Of a DNA stretch of 64,000 nt, positions 1 through 8,039 are shown piece by piece. A program made the position numbers and the translations under genes. The DNA is taken from positions 2,513,501 through 2,577,500 of the forward strand of contig NZ_CP142394.1 in NCBI RefSeq assembly GCF_035930445.1, in the 5' to 3' direction. The notes under the pieces are model-generated. The model was given only the letters and a program-made list of their open reading frames with translations, made no database searches and was not told the origin of the DNA. Within the stretch, counting starts at the first letter, position 1, and each line of letters begins with the position of its first letter. This stretch comes from Sphingopyxis chilensis (lineage in GTDB: Bacteria > Pseudomonadota > Alphaproteobacteria > Sphingomonadales > Sphingomonadaceae).

Positions 1-618
1 AACGACAAGTCCCGTCCGGTGACTGAGATGGGTAAGCAGGATCAGGCGGACGCGGGGATTGGCCTTGAGCCCCGCTTCGTAACTGTCGATCAGCCCCTGA
101 TGCGTCGCGGGCTCGGGGAGCGCGATGCGCACCACATCGACGCCGCGGCTCGTCTTGAGCGAGTCGCAGCACGCCTGCATGCTGTCGTAGTCGAGATCCG
201 TATAGAGTACGGCGTCACCGGGGCGCAGCCGGTTATAGCCGCCGATCAGCGCCTTGAGTGCCTCGGTCGCGTTGCGGGTGAAGGCGATTTCCTCGGGCGC
301 CACACCCAGCTTTGCCGCGACGCGCGCGCGAACCGCGATGAGGTCGGGAACGAGCCCGCGGCGCGCATAATAGCTCGTCGCGCGGTTCACCCGCCGGACG
401 GCGGCTTCATATTGCTCGAGCACGGGCCGCGCCATCATGCCCCAATTGCCATTCTCGAGCTGGATGATGTCCTCGATCACATCGTACTGCGCCGCGACCT
501 TTGCCCAATAGGCCTCGTCTTCGGGCGCGGCGCCCGCCGGCAGCGGCGCGGCTTCGAGCCGCCCCACCACCGGCGCCGCCGCGGCGGCCATCAGCATCTG
601 CCTCCGATTCAGCTCCAC
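1..618 (-). CDS. Class V PLP-dependent aminotransferase with Tat signal (C-terminal part outside window)
   Basis: Read on the minus strand from a GTG at 618, the frame is open to the window edge, giving about 206 residues. The N-terminus has a twin-arginine-like NRRQML followed by a run of alanines, which suggests Tat export. The body matches the class V aminotransferase / isopenicillin-N-epimerase-like fold: QLENGNWG, RNATEALKALIGG and a conserved YTDLDYDSM stretch. The PLP-binding lysine lies beyond the window, so activity cannot be judged. It starts 17 bases after the stop of the TonB-dependent receptor on the same strand, so the two are probably co-transcribed. Substrate unknown; cysteine desulfurase-like or epimerase-like activities are possible. 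Confidence 0.8.
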   Translation of the reverse strand, partial: MELNRRQMLMAAAAAPVVGRLEAAPLPAGAAPEDEAYWAKVAAQYDVIEDIIQLENGNWGMMARPVLEQYEAAVRRVNRATSYYARRGLVPDLIAVRARVAAKLGVAPEEIAFTRNATEALKALIGGYNRLRPGDAVLYTDLDYDSMQACCDSLKTSRGVDVVRIALPEPATHQGLIDSYEAGLKANPRVRLILLTHLSHRTGLVV

Positions 619-634
619 GCCCGTTCCCTTTGCG

Positions 635-3010
635 TCAGAAGGTGATCCCGAGGCGAACATAATATTGGCCGCCGTCGGTGTCATAGGGGGCATTGCGCGA
701 ATAGATGAGCCCACGCACCGCCTGGTTGGTCGCTTCGTCGGGATAGGTGTCGAAGATATTCTCAGCCCCGGCGCGGATCGACAGATGATCGTTCAGTTGC
801 AGGCTCGCCGACAGATCGAACATCACCATCGATCCGAAGCGCTGGAAGACCTCGCCCGTCGCGTTGCCGCTGACGTCGGTCCACGCGCCATAATAGCGCG
901 CGCGGCCCTGCAATCCGAAACGGCCGATCGTATAGCCGAGCGAAGCGGTGCCATTATGCTTGGGCAGGCGGTCTTCGAACAGCACCCGCTGCGTTTCATT
1001 CCCGATCGACGCGCCCGTGCCGCTCGTCACCCGTGTCTGGTTATAGTTGTAGGCCAGGCTGATGTCGGCCTTGCCCGGCCCGACGTCGCGCGCATAGGCA
1101 AGCACGACATCGACGCCGCGCGTGCGCGTGTCGAAGTCATTGGTGAAATAGGTGACCGCCGTGAAACGCTGCGGATTCGGCAGGTCCGCCGGCACCGCAA
1201 AGGTCCTCGACTGGCCAAAACGGTCGCGCAGCTTGATCTGATAGACGTCGATGCTGCCCGTCAGCCCGAAATCCGACTGAAAAGTCAGGCCCGCGGTCAG
1301 CGTGCGCGATTTTTCGGGGGTCAGCGGCTTGGCGCCGAGCGCAATCGCGATCGGGTCGCTCGGCGACAGCCGCCCGGTGTTGAAAATCTGCAACGTTGTC
1401 GTGTCGAGCCCCTGGCTGGTGGTGAGCGCGTTGAGCTGCGCCGGGGTAGGCGCGCGGAAACCGGTCGAATAGGTCGCGCGCAGCGCCACGCCGGTCACGG
1501 GTTCGAGGCGCGCCGACAGCTTGTAGTTGAACGTGTCGCCAAAGGCCGAGAAATCCTCGTAACGCCCCGCCGCGCCGAGCGTCAGCATCTCGACCGGCCG
1601 AACCTCGACATCGACATAGCCGGCATAGCTGGTCTGCGACCATTCGCCCGCGCTGAGCGGGCTGAAGCCCGGAAAGCCGTTGCTGTTCGGGGCGAGCCCC
1701 GTCGCCGCGCCGGGACCGATCGCATAGGATGCGGGATCGCCGGGCCGGATGGCGTAGGTTTCCTTGCGCCGTTCTGCACCGAAAGCGATATTCGCCGGCT
1801 CGGCCATGCCAAGCGGCAGGCGATAGACGAAATCGGCGTTCAGGTTGAACTCGCGCTGCATCAACCGCCCGAGATAGAAGCTGGTCGGGCTGTCGGGTCC
1901 GAGTGAGGCGTTGAGCGATTCGCTCATATTATAATTGATGCGGCTGCGCCCCAGCGCCGCGCTGAGGTCATAGGTGAACGCATCGCCAGCCGCGCCGCGC
2001 ACGCCGCCGGCGGTCTGGAAATCGTCATATTTCGTGCCGAAACGCTGCGTAAAGCCCGCCGGATACAGGCTGTTGAAACTGAAACCGGGGAATGCCGTAC
2101 TCGGGTTGTACACGTTTCCGGTACCCACGGGGTTGCGCCAGTTGAAATCGGTAACCCCCTCCCCGCTCCCGACGGTGCCAAAGGCATAGACGGTCGCGCC
2201 ATCGACAATCTCGTAATCAGCGTTCACCGCGCCGCGCACCGAGCGGAGATCGGGCTGGCCCCAACGCTGCACCGGGTTCGGCACGTCGAGGTCCGGGTTC
2301 GCGGCCTGGAACGCTTCGGCGTCGGGGCGCTGCCGCGTGCGCGATGTCGCATCGGACTTTGAAAATTCGCCGGTGAAGACCAAAGTGCCGCGATCGCCAA
2401 GCGCGACGCCGCCCTGCCCGCCGGTCTGGTAGCTTTGACCGTCGCCTTCATAATAGCTCGAATATTGGCCGAACGCAGTCATGCCGGGCTGGTCGTCGAG
2501 GATGATGTTGATAACGCCCGCGATCGCGTCGGACCCATATTGCGCCGATGCGCCGTCGCGCAGCACTTCGATCCGCTTGATCGCGAGGTTCGGGATGGTG
2601 GCGAGGTCGGCGGCCTGCGCGCCGCGCGTGCCGAGCAAGGCCGAGCGATGATAACGCTTGCCGTTGACGAGGACGAGCGTCTGGTCGGGCGAGAGGCCGC
2701 GGAGCGTCGCGGGGCGGACGAACGCCTGCCCGTCAGCCGCCGGCAGGCGCTGGACGTTGAACGAAGGGAGGAGCTGGGCGAGCGTGTCCGACAGATCGTT
2801 CGACACGCTGTTGTCGATCGCCTTGCCCGACAGGACGTCGATCGGGGCCAGCGTGTCGAACTGGGTCCGCCGCGCGTCGCGCGTGCCGGTGACGATGATC
2901 ATGTCGCCCTCGACGCCTTCGGAGCCGGCCGGAGTCATCTCTTGGGCCGCGGCCACCGCGGGCGCAGCAAATTGCAGCGCGACAAGCGCGCAGGCGGTAA
3001 GGCTGTTCAT
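635..3010 (-). CDS. TonB-dependent outer membrane receptor
   Basis: A 791-residue outer membrane receptor. It has a cleavable signal peptide (residues 1 to about 22, AVAAAQ cleavage site), then VTGTR, which typically precedes the plug domain in sphingomonad receptors. The plug follows at about 45-175, with LRGLSPDQTLVLVNGKR and RIEVLRDGASAQYGSDAIAGVINI. The remainder is the beta barrel, ending in phenylalanine as expected for BAM-dependent insertion. The start is fixed by AAGGAG seven bases upstream. It would import a TonB-dependent substrate that the sequence does not identify. The downstream Tat-exported aminotransferase suggests an amino-acid-like or peptide ligand, but that is inference. 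Confidence 0.93.
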   Translation of the reverse strand: MNSLTACALVALQFAAPAVAAAQEMTPAGSEGVEGDMIIVTGTRDARRTQFDTLAPIDVLSGKAIDNSVSNDLSDTLAQLLPSFNVQRLPAADGQAFVRPATLRGLSPDQTLVLVNGKRYHRSALLGTRGAQAADLATIPNLAIKRIEVLRDGASAQYGSDAIAGVINIILDDQPGMTAFGQYSSYYEGDGQSYQTGGQGGVALGDRGTLVFTGEFSKSDATSRTRQRPDAEAFQAANPDLDVPNPVQRWGQPDLRSVRGAVNADYEIVDGATVYAFGTVGSGEGVTDFNWRNPVGTGNVYNPSTAFPGFSFNSLYPAGFTQRFGTKYDDFQTAGGVRGAAGDAFTYDLSAALGRSRINYNMSESLNASLGPDSPTSFYLGRLMQREFNLNADFVYRLPLGMAEPANIAFGAERRKETYAIRPGDPASYAIGPGAATGLAPNSNGFPGFSPLSAGEWSQTSYAGYVDVEVRPVEMLTLGAAGRYEDFSAFGDTFNYKLSARLEPVTGVALRATYSTGFRAPTPAQLNALTTSQGLDTTTLQIFNTGRLSPSDPIAIALGAKPLTPEKSRTLTAGLTFQSDFGLTGSIDVYQIKLRDRFGQSRTFAVPADLPNPQRFTAVTYFTNDFDTRTRGVDVVLAYARDVGPGKADISLAYNYNQTRVTSGTGASIGNETQRVLFEDRLPKHNGTASLGYTIGRFGLQGRARYYGAWTDVSGNATGEVFQRFGSMVMFDLSASLQLNDHLSIRAGAENIFDTYPDEATNQAVRGLIYSRNAPYDTDGGQYYVRLGITF

Positions 3011-3528
3011 GGATGCTCCTTGGATCTCGACGGGGAGAGTTATGTTCTGGTTGCGGTCGCGCCCTAGGAATTCATTGTGACAAACAGGTGTCGATCGATG
3101 GGTTAGTTTGGATGAGGGGCACCTGCGGACCGCTCATCCTAGCGAGAGGCAGCAAAGCATATTCGGAAAGACCGCGCGATTTGAGGGTCTGCTTTAAAGC
3201 ATCCGGAGACGAGCCCGTTTGACCGGTTTCAGGCACATAGCAGCCTTCTAGTGCGGCCAACGATACGCCCGGAGGGAAGGGTTGGACCGCGATTCACGGG
3301 CTTCTGGCCGGATATGCGTTCGGAATATCAACGAGTTACCTAGGCGAGCCTACAAGCGTGGCGGCCGCTCTGTGAATAGAAAATCCCATTATTTCAATAT
3401 TTTATATGACTTGGTAGCGGAGGAGCGACTTGGCCATAAGCGGGGTTTGGCCCGAATCGCGATCTAACGGCCGAAATGGGGTGGGAAGCGGACGTTGCGA
3501 AATCGCTCGAGTAATGCGACCTTAGCCT
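3011..3528. other. Intergenic stretch, 518 bases, less GC-rich
   Basis: No convincing gene. The stretch separates the minus-strand receptor from the plus-strand lipoprotein-like gene, so it should hold both promoters. An AT-rich island lies at about 3380-3415. A fragment of a dispersed repeat occurs at 3466-3500. Short open frames here (for example 3282-3467) lack a ribosome binding site and have no recognisable composition. Confidence 0.5.
3466..3500. repeat. Dispersed repeat fragment (sphingomonad intergenic family)
   Basis: The segment contains GGCCGAAATGGGGTGGGA followed by AGCGGACGTTGCG. Closely similar words recur as the reverse complement at 4578-4682 (GGGGTGGGAGGCGGA) and at about 5086-5107 (GGCCGGAATGGGGTGG). 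I take these as decayed copies of one dispersed element; the extent is approximate. Confidence 0.5.
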
Positions 3529-4086
3529 ATGTCTCGCGCATCTCTCGCAATGCTGTTAGCGATATTCTCCCTGCACGGATGCAGGCCGTTAGACGATCAA
3601 CGCGCGCAACTTGATGACGCATGCGCCGTCGCGATCGTACATGCTACTAACTTCAAGCGCGACGAAGTTCGGCCAGTGGCTGTCCGGACCCGGGCTCCCC
3701 CCGTCGGACCGACAATAGAAGAGCTTGACGCGATCCTGCTGGAGACGCCGCAGGTCCGTAAAGATCCTGTTCTGCCACTATTGCGGAAAGCGGCGGAAAC
3801 ACGGAATGTTAGCGTCGTTGACCGATGCCCTTCCCTGAAAACTTGGCTTTCCAAGAATGCCGTGATTCATAGCGACCCGGAAATAGACAGGCTCGTTCGG
3901 AAAGAGCCTTGGCCGGTCTCCGTTCTTACAATGTCGTTGCCGGCAATCTCGGACGATGGTTCGACAGCGATGCTTTATGCCAGCGAGTATTGGGGAGGCC
4001 TTGGCGGCGGGACCGATCTGGTAATCTATCGCAAGGAATCGGGGGTGTGGGAATTGCAGCGGCGGGACCAACTGGCAATCAGTTGA
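3529..4086 (+). CDS. Putative small lipoprotein, unrecognised
   Basis: A 185-residue protein not recognised as any family. The N-terminus has a short hydrophobic stretch (LAMLLAIFSLHGC) that ends in a plausible lipobox cysteine at residue 18, so it is probably a periplasmic lipoprotein. The C-terminus carries YASEYWGGLGGGTDLVIYRK and VWELQRR, a pattern like proteins that return a formatted status or an enzyme-like beta sheet, but no function can be named. Codon use is less GC-biased than in the flanking core genes, which fits acquired DNA. No strong ribosome binding site is visible. Confidence 0.55.
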   Translation: MSRASLAMLLAIFSLHGCRPLDDQRAQLDDACAVAIVHATNFKRDEVRPVAVRTRAPPVGPTIEELDAILLETPQVRKDPVLPLLRKAAETRNVSVVDRCPSLKTWLSKNAVIHSDPEIDRLVRKEPWPVSVLTMSLPAISDDGSTAMLYASEYWGGLGGGTDLVIYRKESGVWELQRRDQLAIS

Positions 4087-4088
4087 TC

Positions 4089-4154
4089 GTCCGCAATCGG
4101 TCGTTTTCTGCCATTCGTGCCGATCTGGATCGAATGACCGGAATCGACCGATTG
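4089..4154. repeat. Repeat copy forming a stem-loop
   Basis: The 10-base word CAATCGGTCG at 4094-4103 is exactly complementary to CGACCGATTG at 4145-4154, giving a hairpin with a 41-base loop. The same core, GTCCGCAATCGGTCGTTT (18 bases), is found inverted at about 4659-4676. The repeat sits across the start region of the next open frame, so that frame's true start is unclear. Confidence 0.6.
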
Positions 4155-4577
4155 ACGTCGCTCGCGATCGGTTTCAGGATCGCCGAAACCGGACATTGGG
4201 GGAATGCCAGAGTGCTTGAAAGGAATGATGTCGAGCACCCCGTTCCGCTGGAATGGCGCATTGTGTTTCACGACATCGCTGATGCGTTTGCTTCTGGGGA
4301 CTTTACCCTGCGAACCCACGTGATCGACCGGGCTTCTCCTATCGACCTATCAACAGCGGCATTAATTGCGGACAGTATATCAACCTACGGCGATCCCATA
4401 GCTCCTTTGCGACCAGCGACGTGGGATAGAGCGGTCTATCGCTGGATGGATGGCTACTGGCAGTTTCTTGTGGATCTAACGACCGAGAGCGAAGATGTCA
4501 GCGACCTTACGCTCCACGCGACCTTGCAAGACGAAGACAATGCACGAATTGAAGTTCGGTCGGTGCATGTCCCCTAA
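4134..4577 (+). CDS. Hypothetical protein, start uncertain
   Basis: An open frame that follows the lipoprotein-like gene directly; from ATG at 4134 it is 147 residues. A TTG at 4083 would extend it through the repeat core. No family recognised. It is a soluble-looking protein with WRIVFHDIADAF and WMDGYWQFLVDLTTESEDV stretches and no signal peptide. Between repeat copies and with weak start signals, it could also be a remnant of a longer gene. Confidence 0.35.
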   Translation: MTGIDRLTSLAIGFRIAETGHWGNARVLERNDVEHPVPLEWRIVFHDIADAFASGDFTLRTHVIDRASPIDLSTAALIADSISTYGDPIAPLRPATWDRAVYRWMDGYWQFLVDLTTESEDVSDLTLHATLQDEDNARIEVRSVHVP

Positions 4578-4682
4578 CGGAAAAGCGGGGCCTGGAAGCC
4601 GAAATTCCGCCTCCCACCCCGTTTCTGTCGTTCGTCGCCGATCCGGATGCAATGTCGGGAAACGACCGATTGCGGACATAGC
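4578..4682. repeat. Dispersed repeat copy
   Basis: A 105-base gap filled by repeat-family words: GCGGGGCCTGGAAGCCGAAA, the reverse complement of the GGGGTGGGA word at 3483, and AAACGACCGATTGCGGAC, which is the exact 18-base reverse complement of the core at 4089-4106. The two cores therefore form inverted copies that bracket the 4134-4577 open frame. Confidence 0.6.
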
Positions 4683-4703
4683 GTTCGATGATAAGCTTTC
4701 GCC

Positions 4704-5084
4704 ATGAACAGTGCACCTCAGGACGCCGATTTGATAATCGACAAGATCGATGCTGGCGAGCTTGCTCCTAGCACTTTGCCGATCGTTCGCGCGTTTCACG
4801 AACACATCACCCTCAAACACCCCCTGCAAAGGGAAGCGTTAGAGGCATTCGACCAAAAAGCTGTACCCGCTGTTTTATCGGCAATACAGTCGCGGATATG
4901 GCAAGAGATAGATCGACTGGGCCCGTCGAATGACAGTGGACTACGCCTTTCCAACTGCCTTGTGCGCCCAGATGAACCAGTTGATTGGCACTTGGCTGAG
5001 TATCTGATCGATTGGGCACGACAGCAAGGATTGTCAGAACAGCAAATCATCGGGGCTTTCGCGGCTGCGAAGAACGGCAGCTAA
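4704..5084 (+). CDS. Hypothetical protein, 126 residues
   Basis: Not recognised. A small, acidic, predominantly helical protein (AFHEHITLKHPLQREALEAF, SAIQSRIWQEIDRL, EYLIDWARQQGLSEQQIIGAF). No signal peptide or membrane segment. The next feature on the same side is a repeat word followed by the tRNA. It lies in the less GC-rich patch together with the two preceding genes and may have been acquired with them. Confidence 0.5.
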   Translation: MNSAPQDADLIIDKIDAGELAPSTLPIVRAFHEHITLKHPLQREALEAFDQKAVPAVLSAIQSRIWQEIDRLGPSNDSGLRLSNCLVRPDEPVDWHLAEYLIDWARQQGLSEQQIIGAFAAAKNGS

Positions 5085-5182
5085 CCACCCCATTCCGGCC
5101 ATTCAGCGGCGCGCGGGAGCAGCGGGCAAGAAACTTCGGGGGTTCGTTTCACTGAAAACGGCAGAAAACGTAGGTTTTCCGG

Positions 5183-5256
5183 TAGCGGAGGAGGGACTCG
5201 AACCCCCGACACGCGGATTATGATTCCGCTGCTCTAACCTGCTGAGCTACTCCGCC
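5183..5256 (-). tRNA. tRNA-Met (anticodon CAU, elongator type)
   Basis: Read on the minus strand the sequence folds as a full cloverleaf of 74 bases: acceptor GGCGGAG/CTCCGCT, D-stem GCTC/GAGC, anticodon stem GCGGA/TCCGC with loop ATCATAA (anticodon CAT), a five-base variable loop, T arm with GGGGG TTCGAGT CCCTC, and A73. The first pair is G-U rather than the mismatch expected of an initiator, and the D arm lacks initiator features, so it is the elongator tRNA. The 3' CCA is not encoded (CCG follows). Confidence 0.95.
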
Positions 5257-5317
5257 CCGAAAGGCCGCCGCATCGGGCGAGCCGCGCCTATAGGCAGGCT
5301 CGCGGCGCCGGTCAATA

Positions 5318-5947
5318 TCATCTGCGCCGCCCCCGGAAACTGCGTGCAAAAGCCGGCTCCCATGGGCCACCGCGATAATGATGCGCGGCGAGTCCGGTGA
5401 TCGCGATCGGGCGCGGGTGGAAATCGGACGTCAATTCGGCGAGCAGCGCCCGCGCCTCGGCCGCCGCGACCTTGTTCTGCACGGTGATGTGCAGCCGCGG
5501 CACGCCCTGATCCTGCGCGGTCAGCATTCCGGCCAACCGCTCGGCGATGCGCGCCCGAATCGCGAGCAAATCGGGGCTTTCGATACGGAAAGCGACGCCC
5601 TGCCCCAGCGAATAGATTTCGCGCAGCATTGCCGCGGGCGGCGGCGTATCAGCCGCGATCGCGCGGATCAGACGTTCCAGCTCGTCGAGGCCCGACGGCG
5701 GCAACTGATGAAAGAGCGTGATATGCGCCGCGAGATGATTGCGTTCGGGCGGGAAATGCGCGCGACGCAGCGCGTCGAAAAAGCGCTGGTCCGCCGCACC
5801 CATCGTCGCGGTTGCGATGATGGGCACGGCGCCAGTGGTCCGGTAGGGAGGGGGGAAGCCCGGGCCATCTGCTTCGGAAGGGGATGGCCGAGGCAATTTC
5901 GGGGGAGATTTGCCATCGTCCACAGGACGCCCTTTCTCGAGATCCAT
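5318..5947 (-). CDS. 2'-5' RNA ligase family (2H phosphoesterase)
   Basis: Two H-x-T/V motifs, HITLF and HITVQ, about 90 residues apart, are the paired catalytic histidines of the 2H phosphoesterase superfamily (LigT/ThpR-like), which act on cyclic or 2'-5' phosphodiester bonds of RNA. The N-terminal 40 residues are proline-rich and not part of the domain, so the true start may lie downstream; the ATG at 5947 lacks good ribosome-binding-site spacing and a GTG near the GAVPIIATA stretch is an alternative. Lies next to the tRNA gene on the same strand, which need not be functional. Confidence 0.8.
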   Translation of the reverse strand: MDLEKGRPVDDGKSPPKLPRPSPSEADGPGFPPPYRTTGAVPIIATATMGAADQRFFDALRRAHFPPERNHLAAHITLFHQLPPSGLDELERLIRAIAADTPPPAAMLREIYSLGQGVAFRIESPDLLAIRARIAERLAGMLTAQDQGVPRLHITVQNKVAAAEARALLAELTSDFHPRPIAITGLAAHHYRGGPWEPAFARSFRGRRR

Positions 5948-6033
5948 TCCTTGCGCCAGATCGGCTGTGCGCTCCAATCGATTTATTCCGTCACAATAAT
6001 CGTTCAAATCGATGAAATAAAATTATCCGGCCT

Positions 6034-6783
6034 TTACAAGCCGTTCCAGAAAGCATGGAGCGCTGCGGCGACCTCGGCGGGGCGCTCGGCGATCGCCCAA
6101 TGCCCCGCCCCTTCGATCACCGTCAGCGGTGTGCCGGTGTTCGCGGCGTAGCGGCGCGCGACCGACAGCTCGACATAGGGGTCGCCCTCGCCCCAGATCA
6201 GCGCGCCATTCGCGGGCAGCTTCGGAATGTCCAGCGCCCAGTCATGCTCGAAGCTGAGCCCCTTGGCCGAGCGATAGAGTTTGAGGATCGCGCGGCGCTT
6301 GTCCCTGTTCTTCCATTGCTCGGCCTCCTCGCGCGCGATGTCAGCGGGCATGCCCTGCGCCGCGAGCCCGTCGGCGAGCTTGTCGGCCCTGCTGAGCGCC
6401 ATAAAGATTTCGCCGAGCACGGGGGTGTTCCAGATGCGCGCGATGCGATGCCCGCGATAGTCGGGATCGATCACGGCATTCGAGATCGTCCAACTGCGGA
6501 GCAGATCGGGGCGCAGCATCGCGACGCGCTGCGCGATCAGCGCACCCCAGTCATGGCCGACAATGTCTATCGGGCCGCGCGCGGCGTGCAGCGCCTCGAC
6601 CTGCGCGGCCGCCCAGTCGGCATAGGCCTCCTTGGTCGGGGCAAAGCCGGCGGGGAGCGGCGCAGTGAAGCCGGGAAGTGCCGGGACCGCTACCGGCGTA
6701 TCGCCGAGGTCGAGCGCGGCGATCAAAGGCCGCCAGATCGCGGGGCTATCGGGAACCCCATGAATGAAGAGCTTTGCGGTCAT
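6034..6783 (-). CDS. Alpha/beta fold hydrolase (epoxide hydrolase / dehalogenase type)
   Basis: A 249-residue cytoplasmic hydrolase. HGVPDSP forms the oxyanion loop, VGHDWGA carries the nucleophilic aspartate of the epoxide hydrolase/haloalkane dehalogenase group, and GAGHWAI supplies the catalytic histidine. GGAGGG six bases before the ATG at 6783 fixes the start. The substrate cannot be read from sequence. It is just downstream of mltG with a 28-base gap, so co-transcription is likely. Confidence 0.85.
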   Translation of the reverse strand: MTAKLFIHGVPDSPAIWRPLIAALDLGDTPVAVPALPGFTAPLPAGFAPTKEAYADWAAAQVEALHAARGPIDIVGHDWGALIAQRVAMLRPDLLRSWTISNAVIDPDYRGHRIARIWNTPVLGEIFMALSRADKLADGLAAQGMPADIAREEAEQWKNRDKRRAILKLYRSAKGLSFEHDWALDIPKLPANGALIWGEGDPYVELSVARRYAANTGTPLTVIEGAGHWAIAERPAEVAAALHAFWNGL

Positions 6784-6811
6784 CGGTCCCTCCGCTTCGG
6801 AATGGGCGTAG

Positions 6812-7753
6812 CTATTCCATTTCCCCGCGTTCGCGGCGGAGCGCATACCATTTCTGGACATTGGCGTTGTGCTCGGCGAGCGTTCGGGAAAAAACATGGC
6901 TGCCGTCGCCTTTCGCGACGAAGAAAAGATAATCATTCGCCTCGGGGTCGAGTACGGCCGCGATCGACGCCTTGCCCGGATTCGCGATCGGCCCATTGGG
7001 CAGGCCGGCCATGCTATATGTATTGTAGCCGTTCACCGCCTGGATTTCGGAGCGCAGGATGCGGCGGCCAAGCGGCTTGCCCTTGGTGATCGGATAGATG
7101 ATCGTCGGATCGGCCTGCAGCCGCATGCCCACACCAAGCCGGTTGGTATAGACGCCGGCGACGGTGCGGCGTTCGGCCGCGACCGCGGTTTCCTTTTCGA
7201 CGATCGACGCCAGCGTCATCGCCTCGTTGCGGTTCTTTACCGCGGTGCGCGGGCTGCGCTTCGCCCAGAGTTCGGCAAAGGCCTTGTCCATCGCCGCCTG
7301 CATCCGATTGACCACCGCGGCGCGGGTTTCGCCGGTGGTAAAGGCATAGCTGTCAGGAAGGATGCTGCCCTCGGGGGGCACCGGGATGTCGCCCTTCAGC
7401 CGCTTTTCGGCCTTCAGCCGTTCCCATACCATGATCGAGGGCATGCCTTCGGGGATCATGACGAGGCGCTGGATCGTCTTGCCCGACTGGAACAGCGCGA
7501 GGATGTCGCCCGCGTCCATCCCCTTTTCGATCTTGTACTCGCCGGGCTTGATCGGCTCGTCCGACCCGAAGAAGCGCGCTTGGTTGCGAAAGCTCGATGC
7601 CGAGACGAGGCCCGCGTCCTCGAGAATTTCGCCCGCCTTCGCGATGCTCGCACCCGGCGGGACGACGATCTCCGCATCCTTCGGCGCGCCGCCCGAACAG
7701 GCGGCGAGAGACAATGCCAAGATCGCAATCGTCAGCCAGCGGAACGGATGCAC
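6812..7753 (-). CDS. mltG: Endolytic transglycosylase MltG
   Basis: Membrane-attached lytic transglycosylase that cuts nascent glycan strands and so terminates peptidoglycan elongation. From the GTG at 7753, with GAGGAG upstream, it is 313 residues, the family's usual size in alphaproteobacteria; the frame is open further upstream but that extension has no support. Hydrophobic N-terminus with LSLAACSG, then a LysM-like region and the YceG domain with the catalytic glutamate in ASIVEKET and the conserved QADPTIIYP and NTY...GLPNGPIANPG blocks. Downstream of fabF on the same strand, as is usual in this group. Confidence 0.93.
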   Translation of the reverse strand: MHPFRWLTIAILALSLAACSGGAPKDAEIVVPPGASIAKAGEILEDAGLVSASSFRNQARFFGSDEPIKPGEYKIEKGMDAGDILALFQSGKTIQRLVMIPEGMPSIMVWERLKAEKRLKGDIPVPPEGSILPDSYAFTTGETRAAVVNRMQAAMDKAFAELWAKRSPRTAVKNRNEAMTLASIVEKETAVAAERRTVAGVYTNRLGVGMRLQADPTIIYPITKGKPLGRRILRSEIQAVNGYNTYSMAGLPNGPIANPGKASIAAVLDPEANDYLFFVAKGDGSHVFSRTLAEHNANVQKWYALRRERGEME

Positions 7754-7896
7754 CCTAAACTCCTCAATGCGCTTCTTGAAGGAGACAAAAGATACGGATG
7801 CGCATGGCCGAACTGTCTCCTTTGTCGCTTTAAGCCGGGGCCTGGCGACAGGGTGATAGAGCATGGCAAGACAATGTAGGAAAGAGGGTTTTCATC

Positions 7897-8030
7897 CTCC
7901 CTGTGGACGAAGGCCATGGGGAGGTGGCAGCCGCCTAGCGGCTGACGGAGGGGCAATGGCGCGACGTCGCGGCCCCTCCACCACTCGCTACGCGAGCGGT
8001 CCCCCTCCCCATCGCTTCGCGACAGGGAGG
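7897..8030. repeat. Palindromic intergenic repeat, family A
   Basis: Outer arms CCTCCCTGT and ACAGGGAGG and inner arms CATGGGGAGG and CCTCCCCAT form a long imperfect palindrome between mltG and fabF. The same family is found in opposite orientation at 17938-18065. Both have a conserved middle with GGCAGCC, GCTGACGGAGGGG or their complements. Confidence 0.85.
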
Positions 8031-8039
8031 GTTCTAAAA

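Noticed and set aside
3282..3467. A 61-codon frame in the 3-3.5 kb gap
   Set aside because: No ribosome binding site and no resemblance to any protein; composition is that of a gap.
3909..4577. The 222-codon version of the second unknown gene
   Set aside because: Its first 58 codons overlap the preceding gene in another frame and have no start signal; the ATG at 4134 or TTG at 4083 is more sensible.
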